Source of the DNA: WJJR01 sp964440935
GTDB lineage: Bacteria > Zixibacteria > MSB-5A5 > WJJR01
DNA: 64,000 nucleotides
NCBI GenBank assembly: GCA_964440935.1
Contig: CAYTTY010000011.1
Coordinates: forward strand, 1 to 64,000
Direction of reading: 5' to 3'
The notes beneath the pieces are model-generated. The model saw nothing but the letters and a program-made list of their open reading frames with translations. It was not told the origin of the DNA and did no database searches. This document shows, piece by piece, positions 34,334-44,076 of the stretch; within the stretch, counting starts at the first letter, position 1; each line of letters starts with the position of its first letter. The position numbers were made by a program, and so were the translations under genes.

Positions 34334-35515
34334 CTATTGGCTCTCTGAGTGCATCGATCCCTTGAGTTTCGGATCACCGACCGGAATCAGTGCGTTGGCG
34401 CCAAATTGTCGCCAGAACAAGCCGATGAAGATGCCGCCGATGCCCACCATCACGACAGGATCCATCCACGAGAAGCCGGCGCCGTCGGGCTCGATACCAG
34501 GGAGCACCAGCCAATACAGGTCGATCCAATGCATGACCAGCAGCCAAAACGACATACCTGCCAGGAAACTGAGGTTACGCTTCCACGTCTTCGGCAACAA
34601 CAGGAAGAACGGGATGACGAAATGCCCGAAGACCAATAGCAGTGAGACAATCTTCCATGATCCCACCCACCGGTGCGCAAACCAGATCGTTTCCTCCGGG
34701 ATATTGCCATACCAAATCAGGAAATACTGCGAAAAGGCCATGTAGGCCCAAAAGATCATAAACGCGAAGATGAGTTTGCCGAGATCGTTGAAATGTTCAA
34801 CAGTGATGACATCGGCCAACACACCCTTCTTGCGCAGATAGATCAGGGCAATCGTCACGAAGCAGAGCGTGCCGACGACCGCACCGGCAAAGACATACGC
34901 TCCGAAAATGGTTGAGTACCAGTGCGCATCGAGCGACATCAGCCAGTCGAATGCGGCGAAGGTCGTCGTGAAGGCAAACAACAGCATCCCACCGGCCGCG
35001 ATACGCCGCGTGCGCACACGCCGCTTGTCGTCATAGCCCGAGTCATCGGCCACCGATGAGCGGTAGAGGCTGTACGCCAGTGCAAACCAGACGGCGAAAT
35101 AGATGACGGCGCGGATGATGAAGAAGATCGGATTGAGGAACGGCTTTTTGTGCTGCAGAAGCTCGTCGTGGGCGACCACGTCGGCATGACTCCAGTGGTA
35201 CAAGTCATGCATGCCGAATGCGACCGGGATGAACAGGATGGCCATGATCGGCAGCACCATCATCACGCTCTCGACCAGACGGCGTAGAGCGACGCTCCAT
35301 TGTGCCGCGACGAGATATTCAAGCATCACAAAGAACAATGCGCCCAGTCCGATGCTCAGCCAGAACATGTAGGCGGTCAGGTAGGCATGAAAGAACCGTG
35401 GCGCGTCGCTGGCATAAGCCAAGACCGCCACAACCAAACCGATCACGCCGATAATCAGGGCGCGCATGCCGGGACGGGTGCCGGTCAGTTTGTATGTGGT
35501 CGGGTCAATCGTCAT
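34334..35515 (-). CDS. actF: ActF, membrane subunit of alternative complex III
   Basis: 393 residues with about ten membrane helices, the NrfD-like/ActF layout. Visible family stretches: AYLTAYMFWLSIGLGALFFVMLEYL, LMSLDAHWYSTIFGAYVFAG, ILRKKG-like loop and FMIFWAYMAFSQYFLIWYGNIPEE. ActF pairs with ActC as quinol-binding/proton-handling membrane core of ACIII. ATGA overlap with actE. Confidence 0.92.
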   Translation of the reverse strand: MTIDPTTYKLTGTRPGMRALIIGVIGLVVAVLAYASDAPRFFHAYLTAYMFWLSIGLGALFFVMLEYLVAAQWSVALRRLVESVMMVLPIMAILFIPVAFGMHDLYHWSHADVVAHDELLQHKKPFLNPIFFIIRAVIYFAVWFALAYSLYRSSVADDSGYDDKRRVRTRRIAAGGMLLFAFTTTFAAFDWLMSLDAHWYSTIFGAYVFAGAVVGTLCFVTIALIYLRKKGVLADVITVEHFNDLGKLIFAFMIFWAYMAFSQYFLIWYGNIPEETIWFAHRWVGSWKIVSLLLVFGHFVIPFFLLLPKTWKRNLSFLAGMSFWLLVMHWIDLYWLVLPGIEPDGAGFSWMDPVVMVGIGGIFIGLFWRQFGANALIPVGDPKLKGSMHSESQ

Positions 35516-36171
35516 GATCCGTCACGTGCTCTCAATTGGGATCGTTTCTCCTGCGGCACGTCTTCGAGTGTGGCGTTCTGGCTGCGTTGCAGCGCCCGCA
35601 TGTAGGCGATAATGGCCCACCGGTCGTCGGGTGGAATTTGGTGCTTGTATCCCTTCATATTGCGAATGCCATAGGTGATCACGTTGAAGATGTGTCCATC
35701 GGCAATGTCACGCAGCCGATCCGAATGGTAGGTTGGCGGCGGGACATACCCACGGTTCACCATGATCCCACGCCCATCGCCGGTGCGTCCATGACAGGGC
35801 GAACAATAAATGTCGTATCTTTCTTGACCGCGTTCGAGGAACGGCATCGTGATCTCAGCCGGCATGTCGGTAACCGGCACACTATCGGCATCCAGACCGG
35901 TCATGAAGGCCGAGTCCATAATCAGCGCACCGCGCGGCACTGTGCCGGCGGGCGGCGTCCGCATCGCGGCATTATTTTCAAACAGAGAATTGGCTTCATA
36001 CGCTTCAAATTTCTCCTGGTCATCCATATTCGGATTCAGGTGAATCGGTTCATTGTCGGTCGGCCGGCCCTGGCAGCCAACGGCAACCAGCAGGATGCAC
36101 GCCCACAGCGATGCGCGGAACACGTTTGAGGATCGGCCGCAGCGGCTTATGGTTAAGCAACGATCGGTCAT
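35512..36171 (-). CDS. actE: ActE, monohaem cytochrome c subunit of alternative complex III
   Basis: 219 residues. Lipoprotein-like signal (ACILLVAVGCQGRP), a proline-rich N-terminal arm (MRTPPAGTVPRGALIMD, typical of ActE), and a class I cytochrome c with CSPCHG near residue 130 and distal Met candidate in NMKGYKHQIPPDDRWAI. Takes electrons from ActA/ActB to the oxidase. Overlaps actD and actF by ATGA. Confidence 0.92.
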   Translation of the reverse strand: MTDRCLTISRCGRSSNVFRASLWACILLVAVGCQGRPTDNEPIHLNPNMDDQEKFEAYEANSLFENNAAMRTPPAGTVPRGALIMDSAFMTGLDADSVPVTDMPAEITMPFLERGQERYDIYCSPCHGRTGDGRGIMVNRGYVPPPTYHSDRLRDIADGHIFNVITYGIRNMKGYKHQIPPDDRWAIIAYMRALQRSQNATLEDVPQEKRSQLRARDGS

Positions 36172-36707
36172 TCGGACAACTGCTCCACGTGTGTTGCGCC
36201 AATGGAGCGTAGGAAATCGGCGGTCTCTTTGGGATCGAATTTCTGATCTTCTGCTTCAATGGAGACGAAGAAACCGTCGGTCGAGAATTTCTTGAAACGC
36301 TCCGAGGTGAACAGCGGATGATTCAATCGCGGCAGCCGATTGAAGTGAAACATCCCGAACGCCGCCGCAATCGCGCCGAACAGAACGCCTAAACCGAACG
36401 TAATCGGCACGTACGCTTGAAAACTGAAAAACGGCTTTCCCGAAATGACGAATTTGTAATCGACCGACGACGTCCACCATTGCAACCAGATCGCAACTGC
36501 GACTCCACTGAATGCGATCAGACCGATCACCCATCCGAGCGCCGATCGTTTCAGGCCCATGGCATCGTCCATGCCGTGGATGGGGAAGGGGGAGTGACAG
36601 TCAAACTGCGTGTACCCCTCGTCGCGCACCCGTTCGGCGGCTTTGAGCAGTGCCCCCGGGTTGTCAAACTCGGCCAGCATACCCAACACCTGTGGCAGTT
36701 GGCTCAT
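36168..36707 (-). CDS. actD: ActD, DUF3341 membrane subunit of alternative complex III
   Basis: 179 residues. N-terminal cytosolic ferredoxin-fold-like region (LLKAAERVRDEGYTQFDCHSPFPIHGMD), two membrane helices and a C-terminal domain (DGFFVSIEAEDQKFDPKETADFL). This matches DUF3341/ActD. Translationally coupled to actC and actE. Confidence 0.92.
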   Translation of the reverse strand: MSQLPQVLGMLAEFDNPGALLKAAERVRDEGYTQFDCHSPFPIHGMDDAMGLKRSALGWVIGLIAFSGVAVAIWLQWWTSSVDYKFVISGKPFFSFQAYVPITFGLGVLFGAIAAAFGMFHFNRLPRLNHPLFTSERFKKFSTDGFFVSIEAEDQKFDPKETADFLRSIGATHVEQLSE

Positions 36708-38113
36708 GCCGTCGCCTCCTTGTGCGCATGCTCAGCACCGTGATGCGGATCTGCTTCCGGCAGCACGCCCTTCACTTCCGACATCGCGATCATCGGGAGG
36801 AACCGGATAAACAACAGGAACATCGTAAAGAATAAACCGAACGATCCGACGAAGAGACCGATGTCGTAAATCGTTGGTGTGTAGTAGTCCCATGAGGATG
36901 GCAAGAAGTCGGTGGCGAGCGATGAGATAACAATCACAAAGCGCTCGAACCACATGCCGATGTTGATCAAAATCGATGCGACGAACATGACCGGGATGCT
37001 CGTCCGCAGTTTCTTAAACCAGAATATCTGGGGGACGAAGACATTACAGAAAATCATCGTCCAGTAGGCCCACGCATACGGGCCGGTGGCGCGGTTGATA
37101 AAGGCGAAGACTTCGTACGCATTGCCACTGTACCAGGCAATGAAAAACTCCACCGCGTAGGCATACCCGACCATCATGCCCGTCGTGAGCATGATTTTGT
37201 TCATGATCTCCAGGTGCCGCAGGGTAATGAAATCTTCAAGGTGGTAAATCTTACGGGCAATGATGCTCAGTGTCATCACCATCGCAAAGCCGGAGAAAAT
37301 GGCGCCCGCCACGAAATAGGGCGGGAAGATTGTCGTGTGCCATCCCGGGAGAACGCTAACGGCAAAGTCGGTCGATACCACCGAGTGCACCGACAGGACC
37401 AGCGGGGTGGACAGGCCGGCGAGCACCAGGTACGCCAGCTCGTAATGCTTCCACTGACGGTTTCCGCCGCGCCAGCCCAGCGACAGAATGCCAAACACGA
37501 TTTTGCGGATTCTGGTCTTGGCCCGATCGCGCAGCGAGGCCAGGTCGGGGATCAATCCGACATACCAGAACAGCAGCGAGACGGTAAAGTAGGTGCTGAC
37601 CGCGAAGACGTCCCACAGCAGCGGACTGCGCCAGTTGGGCCACATCTGCATCTGGTTGGGCAACGGCGCCATGAAGTACGCGACCCAGATACGTCCGACG
37701 TGTACGCCGGGGAAGATTAATGCGCACATGACGGCGAACAACGTCATCGCTTCGGCGAAGCGGTTGATCGACGTCCGCCACTTTTGACGCAGCAGGAAGA
37801 GAATGGCGGAAATCAGCGTGCCGGCGTGGCCGATACCGACCCACCAGACAAAGTTGACAATCGCCCAGCCCCAACCGACCGGAACGTTCAGTCCCCAGAT
37901 TCCTATCCCCTCCCAGACGAGGTAGCTGATCATCCCGAGCAAGACGCCAAGTAAACCAAACGCGATCGCGAAGGCGCCATACCAAGCCATCGGCGTTTTG
38001 CCTTCGACAATGCGGCTGATGCGGTCGGTAATCGAGCCGAACGTTTGGTTGCCCAGAACGAGTGGCTGTTCAACGGCCGCAGTCGGCGTGGATGTCTCGG
38101 GAGGAGGGTTCAC
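36704..38113 (-). CDS. actC: ActC, NrfD-like membrane subunit of alternative complex III
   Basis: 469 residues, ten membrane helices, polysulfide-reductase NrfD family. Conserved features: WVGIGHAGTLISAILFLLRQKWRTS, FPGVHVGRIWVAYF, PNQMQMWPNWRSPLLWDVFA, PGWHTTIFPPYFVAGAIFSG. Likely quinol oxidation/proton translocation site with ActB. GTG start, with only a weak ribosome site, 6 nt after the actB stop, so probably translated by re-initiation. Confidence 0.93.
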   Translation of the reverse strand: MNPPPETSTPTAAVEQPLVLGNQTFGSITDRISRIVEGKTPMAWYGAFAIAFGLLGVLLGMISYLVWEGIGIWGLNVPVGWGWAIVNFVWWVGIGHAGTLISAILFLLRQKWRTSINRFAEAMTLFAVMCALIFPGVHVGRIWVAYFMAPLPNQMQMWPNWRSPLLWDVFAVSTYFTVSLLFWYVGLIPDLASLRDRAKTRIRKIVFGILSLGWRGGNRQWKHYELAYLVLAGLSTPLVLSVHSVVSTDFAVSVLPGWHTTIFPPYFVAGAIFSGFAMVMTLSIIARKIYHLEDFITLRHLEIMNKIMLTTGMMVGYAYAVEFFIAWYSGNAYEVFAFINRATGPYAWAYWTMIFCNVFVPQIFWFKKLRTSIPVMFVASILINIGMWFERFVIVISSLATDFLPSSWDYYTPTIYDIGLFVGSFGLFFTMFLLFIRFLPMIAMSEVKGVLPEADPHHGAEHAHKEATA

Positions 38114-38119
38114 AATGCT

Positions 38120-41100
38120 TTATCCGTGGTGTTCGGAATCTCCAGCGTCCAGTGCTTCTTTGACCAGCCGCGGATTCGGGTTGCGCAAGTGCGCGAGAAA
38201 CGACGTCCGTGGCTGTGTGTTGTATTCGGCCAGCAATTCGTACCTTTGCTCCAATTTTTTCATCTTCGAGACACGGCTGTTCGGATCGTTGATGTCACCG
38301 AAGACAATGGCGTCGGCCGGGCAGACCTGTTGGCAGGCCGGAATCACGTCACCGTCGCGAATCTCGCGTTCTTCGTTCTTGGCAGTGATGCGCGCGCGGC
38401 TGATGCGTTGGGTGCAATAGGTGCATTTCTCCATCACACCACGGAAACGGATGGTGACGTCGGGATTCATCGCCATCTGCACGACCGGTGGTGTGTCTTT
38501 GGTATAATTGAAGAAGTTGAACCGGCGCACTTTGTACGGGCAGTTGTTCGAGCAATACCGCGTCCCGATGCAGCGGTTGTATACCATGGTGTTGAGGCCG
38601 TCTTCGCTGTGCAAGGTGGCGGCGACGGGGCAGACCTGTTCGCACGGAGCGTTTTCACAATGCTGGCAGGTGACCGGCTGATGCACGACGTCGGGGTCGT
38701 CTTCGGGTCCGCTGTAGTAACGGTCGATGCGGATCCAGTGCATCTCACGGCCCTCGACCACCTGTTCTTTGCCAACAATCGGAATGTTGTTCTCGCTTTG
38801 GCAGGCGACTGTACAGGCGTTACAACCGGTGCACGTGTTCAAATCGATCGACATGCCCCATTGGTTGCCGTCTTCGTAGCTGTGTTCCTGCCAGAGCGAC
38901 TTCAGCGGCGGATGCTCAACCATCTCCTGCGCGAAGGTTGGATTCGCGCGGAACTCGTCGAGGGTGGCTTCCCGCACGATCGGCCGGCCTTCCATACTGC
39001 CGTGATCCTGCGTATTGGCCAGTGTGTGCGTCGCACCGGTGCGACGGACTTGGACATCACGCAGCAGATCGGGAGAGTCGGCCGACTGCAATTGGTAGAC
39101 GTTGAATCCAACACCATTACCGACACGGCCGGACGCGGTGCGACCGTAACCGAGCATCACGGTCAATTCATTGTGGGCGAGACCGGGCTGGATCCAGAGC
39201 GGCAATTCAAGCGTGCGTCCACCGACGCTCAATTCAACCATATCGCCATTGCCGACACCGAGTTCACGTGCCGTGGCCGGCGCAATCAACGCGGGATTGT
39301 CCCATGCGATTTTGGAGACCGCATCGGGAAGTTCCTGCATCCAGCCGTTGTTGGCATAGCGTCCGTCGTAGACGGCCGGTGAGGACATAAATCGCACATC
39401 CGGCGTGCCGCTCGATGGTTGGCGATTCAGTGATAGTCCATTGAATGTTGCGGCAACCTGTGCGCGATCGATATCCGGTGACTCGAGCGGCGTACGGGCA
39501 GAGACCGGATAAACACCATCGTGAAGAACGATTGTCCAGTTTTTTTCGAAATTGAATGCCGGAAGAATGTCTTTCCAGGTCTCGCGGACCAGATCATAAC
39601 CGCGCTGATCGCGTCCGGTGGCGAGAATGCCGGTCAATTCGACATCAGAGTGGCCGTTGAACATCGGCGATATCAGCGGCTGAATGATGCCACGTGTACC
39701 GTCGGTTGCGCGCACGTCGCCCCATGCCTCAAGCGTGTGCGTGCGCGGCACATGCCAGGTGCTGGCTTGCGAGGTCTCGTCGACATGAGTTGACAGGTGC
39801 ACGCTATCGTCCACGCGCTCCAAGGCTTTTGCAAAGTCGAGTGTGGCCGGTGTGTTGAAGACCGGGTTACCGCCGATCATGACCAGCGTTTGGATCGATC
39901 CCGCTTGCATGTCATCAACGAGCGTCGTCAACTCGCTACGACTGGAAGTCACAGTGTCGATGTACTCATGCAGTTCAACCGTCTTGCCCACATTATCCAA
40001 GGCCCGATTGATGGCATAGACAAGCGCATGCACCGCCGGTGGTTGATGGCGTCCAGCCAGGATTAGACTCTCACCACGGTGTTCAATCAGATCATCGGCG
40101 ACAGCGTCGAGCCACTCCGAATCGAACGATTGTGTCACCGATGGTAACGAGTCGACCGGAATATCGATGCCCTTCTCTTGCAGTGTACGTGCCAGGGCAA
40201 TGGTAAACGCCGGGATGTGGCGTGTCGCAACACGCAGCCGATGTTCGGCTTTGGTGCCGGTCAGTGAGTATGTTCCCTCGACGGCGTACAAACGGTTCAT
40301 ATCGTCGGAGGGCGACATCATGCGCCGTCCGGCGGCGTAGCCATGGGTGGCGGCGACACTTTCCGACTCGGTCAGCAGAACGTCGCAATCCAAAGCGACA
40401 ATGCGTTTGGCGCGGTCAAGGTGGTACAGCGGACGAACGTCGCGGCCGGTGGCCTGACGTAAGCCGACATCGCGGTTCTCATCGGAAACCGGCTCATAGG
40501 CGATCCAGCGCGCATTCGGGAAATTGCTCAGGAACTGTTGACGCAGACGGCTGAGTGTCGGAGAAGCAAATGCTTCGGACAGGACCGCCAGTCCCTCACC
40601 GCCGTTGTTCTTGAACTTATTGAATTCATCCTGCCACCAGACGACAAACTCGGCCCACCGTCGATTCCCCCCGTCTTCGAGGACCGTGGTCGACCGGTCG
40701 GGATCGTACATGTTGAGAATCGCCGCTTGCAGCAGGGAGTTGCTCTTTCCCGCCGGTGTCGCCGGGTGCTTTTCGTTGCCGTCGATTTTGGTCGGACGGC
40801 CCTCGTGGCTCTCGACCAGTGCGCCGAAGACGCTGGTTCCCAACGAGAATGACGTTGCGTAATACTGTGGGATTCCGGGGACGAGTTCCTCCGGCGGCAC
40901 CACGTACGGGACGATCTTCTCTACCGGCTTGCGGCAGCCGGCCAGACCGGCGAGCGCCAACGACGCCCCCATCAGCGTCAGGAAATTGCGTCGCGTGATC
41001 GGATCGCCAAGTTCCGAAGCGCCCTGGGGGAACTCGCGGTGGAGGAATTCACGGAATTCCGGCGAGTCGGCGACTTGGTCGAGGCTGCGCCAGTATTCGC

Positions 41101-41140
41101 GTCCGGTCGGATGGTTGGCGTGATCGTCTAACGGTGACAT
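38120..41140 (-). CDS. actB: ActB, molybdopterin-like/Fe-S subunit of alternative complex III
   Basis: About 1006 residues. Start ATG at 41140 with GGAGG 10 nt upstream; it overlaps the actA end by 13 nt. Modified twin-arginine signal (ITRRNFLTLMGASLALAGLAGC). The first ~700 residues resemble a molybdopterin oxidoreductase that in ACIII has no cofactor. The C-terminal ~250 residues are an Fe-S subunit with four cysteine clusters: CTGCNACTVACQ, CQHCENAPCEQVCP, CIGTRYCSNNCP and CTYCTQRI with CQQVCP. Carries electrons from quinol to the haem subunits. Confidence 0.95.
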   Translation of the reverse strand: MSPLDDHANHPTGREYWRSLDQVADSPEFREFLHREFPQGASELGDPITRRNFLTLMGASLALAGLAGCRKPVEKIVPYVVPPEELVPGIPQYYATSFSLGTSVFGALVESHEGRPTKIDGNEKHPATPAGKSNSLLQAAILNMYDPDRSTTVLEDGGNRRWAEFVVWWQDEFNKFKNNGGEGLAVLSEAFASPTLSRLRQQFLSNFPNARWIAYEPVSDENRDVGLRQATGRDVRPLYHLDRAKRIVALDCDVLLTESESVAATHGYAAGRRMMSPSDDMNRLYAVEGTYSLTGTKAEHRLRVATRHIPAFTIALARTLQEKGIDIPVDSLPSVTQSFDSEWLDAVADDLIEHRGESLILAGRHQPPAVHALVYAINRALDNVGKTVELHEYIDTVTSSRSELTTLVDDMQAGSIQTLVMIGGNPVFNTPATLDFAKALERVDDSVHLSTHVDETSQASTWHVPRTHTLEAWGDVRATDGTRGIIQPLISPMFNGHSDVELTGILATGRDQRGYDLVRETWKDILPAFNFEKNWTIVLHDGVYPVSARTPLESPDIDRAQVAATFNGLSLNRQPSSGTPDVRFMSSPAVYDGRYANNGWMQELPDAVSKIAWDNPALIAPATARELGVGNGDMVELSVGGRTLELPLWIQPGLAHNELTVMLGYGRTASGRVGNGVGFNVYQLQSADSPDLLRDVQVRRTGATHTLANTQDHGSMEGRPIVREATLDEFRANPTFAQEMVEHPPLKSLWQEHSYEDGNQWGMSIDLNTCTGCNACTVACQSENNIPIVGKEQVVEGREMHWIRIDRYYSGPEDDPDVVHQPVTCQHCENAPCEQVCPVAATLHSEDGLNTMVYNRCIGTRYCSNNCPYKVRRFNFFNYTKDTPPVVQMAMNPDVTIRFRGVMEKCTYCTQRISRARITAKNEEREIRDGDVIPACQQVCPADAIVFGDINDPNSRVSKMKKLEQRYELLAEYNTQPRTSFLAHLRNPNPRLVKEALDAGDSEHHG

Positions 41141-41775
41141 GCCGCGCAATCCTCCGGTGGGGCGATGTTTTTCTCGGTCTTCAGACGTTCCACGAATTCG
41201 GCGTGGTCATCGTCGGGCGTCCAGTTCATTTCGGTAATGGCCTTCGCGGGCCGCAGTTGTGGATCGGGATTACGGTGGCAATCGAGGCACCACCCCATGC
41301 TGAGCGGCTCCGAAAGGGTGACTTTTTCCATGTGCCGCACATTGCCATGGCAACTCTCACAACCGACACCGGCACGGATGTGCACGCTGTGATCAAAGTA
41401 CGAGTAGTCGGGCAGATCGTGCACCCGCACCCACTCGATCGGTTTGCCCGAGGACCAGCTCTCGCGCACCGGCAGGAGCTTGGTGTTGTCGGTGCCGATG
41501 ACTTCGTGGCAGTTCATGCAGGTTTGCGTCGGCGGAACACCGGCGTACGGTGTTGTTTCGACATTGGTGTGGCAGTAGCGGCAATCCAACCCCAGATCAC
41601 CCGCATGCAGCTTGTGGCTGTAGTCGACTGGTTGGTCGGGACGGTATCCGACGTCGGTGTACCACGGTGACCCGAAATGCCAGAAGAAGAACACCACTGC
41701 CAATAAGCCGCTGAGACTGGCACCTGCCGCGAACAGGGGTATCCGATTTGTCCACTTGGGAAAAAGCTGTGCCAA
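41128..41775 (-). CDS. actA: ActA, pentahaem cytochrome c subunit of alternative complex III
   Basis: 215 residues. N-terminal membrane helix (LFAAGASLSGLLAVVFFFWHF), then five C-x2-C-H haem sites: CRYCH, CMNCH, CESCH, CLDCH and CAACH. Together with YSHKLHAGDLGLDC and DHSVHI (further haem-ligand His) this is the ActA pattern. TTG start; no better start in frame. First gene of the 14.5-kb act-cta operon. Confidence 0.93.
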   Translation of the reverse strand: MAQLFPKWTNRIPLFAAGASLSGLLAVVFFFWHFGSPWYTDVGYRPDQPVDYSHKLHAGDLGLDCRYCHTNVETTPYAGVPPTQTCMNCHEVIGTDNTKLLPVRESWSSGKPIEWVRVHDLPDYSYFDHSVHIRAGVGCESCHGNVRHMEKVTLSEPLSMGWCLDCHRNPDPQLRPAKAITEMNWTPDDDHAEFVERLKTEKNIAPPEDCAACHR

Positions 41776-42523
41776 GACCCCTATCCGTCCGTCGTCTCGC
41801 TGCTACCTTATATAATGTTCACTCACGTCTGGCAGACCGGGGTCTCAAAACGGGACATTTGCGGCTGCCATTCACACGCAAGGCGGGCTAAACTATGCCA
41901 AAGTCACGAGGAAGTCAAGTTTGTGACACCAAGTCGGCAAAAATGCATTAACACATTGTCCAGCAAATAGTTAACGCAGTTTCTTGGTGTCTTCAGATCG
42001 GTCTATTCCTGAATAATCGAAAACTGCATAATTTCCCGCCAATCTCGAATATACGCAGGATATTCAGATCATTTTAGTACTAATTGGACCAAGCAGGGAG
42101 ATTTGTCATCCCCCCATTCCGTTGTGGATCAATGTTTTATGGTAGGCGGCACGGGTTTGTTCGATATTGCTTAAACATGATAACTTGTATCCTGTTTCTC
42201 AAGCCGCTTACTTCCAGATGGGGTGGCTCACAGCTTTGGGGCGTGTTGAAAAAACCACAGGTTTGTCGCGTAGGTCCGGCTCTTAGCCGAACCGGTGCGG
42301 CTAAGAGCCGAACCTACGCGAGGTTATGATTGTCTCATTCAGTTACATTGTCTGGTCTGGAGTCAACACGCGGCTTTTTCAACACGCCCCTTTGCAGTGA
42401 GATCTTATCAATGTGGACCAAGTGGACAGAGTGGGCTTGCCCAGAGCTAAGTTGCATAGCATTCTGCTCGAATGTCCGAAACCCACTCTGCGTGTATTGG
42501 TTATATCATCGAGGTAGAGAGTC
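41776..42523. other. Divergent intergenic region with palindromic element
   Basis: 748 bp between actA (leftward) and the NADH dehydrogenase gene (rightward), so it must hold both promoters. A minus-strand ATTATATAAG near 41808-41820 is a candidate -10 region for the act operon but lacks a clear -35. The part 41880-42230 is AT-richer than its surroundings and has no protein-like frame. The palindromic element 42238-42390 lies on the NADH dehydrogenase side. Confidence 0.6.
42238..42390. repeat. Nested palindromic (MITE-like) element, copy D, intact core
   Basis: Perfect 16-bp terminal inverted repeat GGGGCGTGTTGAAAAA (42238-42253) and TTTTTCAACACGCCCC (42375-42390). Inside is a hairpin with 24-nt arms, 42266-42289 and 42298-42321, pairing at 23 of 24 positions (arms contain CGGCTCTTAGCCG / CGGCTAAGAGCCG). 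This copy lacks the outer AGCRATTGTCAGAA ends of copies A-C, showing that the 16-bp-bounded unit can exist alone. Confidence 0.8.
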
Positions 42524-43810
42524 ATGGCTGATCGCCTGCGCATTGTCATACTCGGGAGCGGATTTGGAGGAGCGTATTGTGCCCAGGAATTGGAACGGCG
42601 GACGCGTGACGCTGATGTCGACATTCTTCTGATTGATCGCCACAACTACTTCATCTTCTATCCCTTGCTGGTGGAGGCCGGGACCGGGAGTCTGCAGCCG
42701 CGTCATGCGGTGGTGTCGATCCGTTCGTTTCTGAAGCGTAGCACCTTTCGCATGGCGGAGGTGCGGTCGATCGATGTGGCCAATCAGGCGGTTGAGTATC
42801 AGGTGGGCGGACGATCGCAGATAGACCGAGTCCAGTACGATCACCTCGTGCTGGCCCTGGGCAGTGTCACCAAGATGCCCAATGTTTCCGGGCTGGCCGA
42901 ATACGGATTCGAAATGAAGAGTCTGGCCGACGCGGTCGCACTGCGCGACCGGGCGATTCAGATGATGGAGCGAGCCGATGCGACAACGGATGAGGAGGAA
43001 CGCCGAGCGCTGCTTCACTTCGTTGTGGTGGGCGGTAACTTCACCGGGGCTGAGGTGGCGGGTGAATTTCACAACTTCCTGCGCGAAGCCGGCCGACGGT
43101 ATCGCAACATTCGCGCGAGCGAATGCCATGTGACACTTGTCGAACTCCAGGATCGCATTCTGACTGCCGTCGATCCCGACGTGTCGGACTACGCTGTGCG
43201 CAAGATGCGCGTGCGCGGGATGCGTATTGAATTGAACACGACGGTCAGTCAGATCGCCGAGGATCATATCACTCTACAGACCGGCGAACGCTTGGGCACG
43301 CACACGACGATCTGGTGTGCTGGTATTGCCGCACCGCCGATCATTGAGACGACCGATCTGCCGACCGACAAACTCGGTTATCTGTTGTGCGAACCGACTC
43401 TCCGTGTGAGGGATACCGACAACGTCTGGGCGATTGGCGACTGCGCGGTCAATATCGATCCCGCGGGGAATGTCTATCCGCCGACGGCGCAGCATGCGGT
43501 GCGCGAGGGGCAGCATTTGGCGCGCAACCTGGCAGCGGTGATCAAAGGCCGGGAACCGTCACCGTTCGAGTTCTCATCGCTGGGCGCCCTGGCGGCATTG
43601 GGATGCCGCACCGGAGTGGCAAAGGTGTTTGGCATTAAGCTGTCGGGATTTGCCGCATGGTTTTTGTGGCGGACGGTGTACCTGTTGAAAATGCCGGGGT
43701 GGTCACGTCGGTTGCGCGTCGCGCTCGATTGGACGATGGATTTGTTTTTCCGTCGGGATTACGTCGAATTGGGGTTGCATCGACCGAGGGCAAGAGACGC
43801 GAACCTGTAG
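42524..43810 (+). CDS. ndh: Type II NADH:quinone oxidoreductase (NDH-2)
   Basis: 428 residues. Two Rossmann nucleotide sites: FAD at IVILGSGFGGAYCAQEL and NADH at FVVVGGNFTGAEVAGE (the second Gly of the usual GGGxTG is Asn). Also the FAD-binding VWAIGDCAVNIDP and a C-terminal amphipathic stretch (AAWFLWRTVYLLKMPGWSRR) that would lie on the membrane. Passes electrons from NADH to quinone without proton pumping, feeding ACIII and indirectly NosZ or the oxidase. Single gene, divergent from the act operon. Confidence 0.9.
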   Translation: MADRLRIVILGSGFGGAYCAQELERRTRDADVDILLIDRHNYFIFYPLLVEAGTGSLQPRHAVVSIRSFLKRSTFRMAEVRSIDVANQAVEYQVGGRSQIDRVQYDHLVLALGSVTKMPNVSGLAEYGFEMKSLADAVALRDRAIQMMERADATTDEEERRALLHFVVVGGNFTGAEVAGEFHNFLREAGRRYRNIRASECHVTLVELQDRILTAVDPDVSDYAVRKMRVRGMRIELNTTVSQIAEDHITLQTGERLGTHTTIWCAGIAAPPIIETTDLPTDKLGYLLCEPTLRVRDTDNVWAIGDCAVNIDPAGNVYPPTAQHAVREGQHLARNLAAVIKGREPSPFEFSSLGALAALGCRTGVAKVFGIKLSGFAAWFLWRTVYLLKMPGWSRRLRVALDWTMDLFFRRDYVELGLHRPRARDANL

Positions 43811-44076
43811 GGCGGGTGCGCAAAACAATTGGCGTCCTTGCTTGTCTCTGTGTGGGTGAGCTTCAATGTGTCCATCGACGTCACTGTCGGCACATCCACC
43901 CTGCGGAAATTGTGGCTGTCGCCGTTCTCAGAACCGATATCCAGGATTTTTAACCAAGGACTTCCTGCAACAGGAGGTCGACGGACGATGTTAATCGTCG
44001 TATACTGTCTGATTGCCGCTGACACGTCAGTTTGCACGACGTTGAATTGTTACGCCGACTGATTCGAGGAGCCCCG

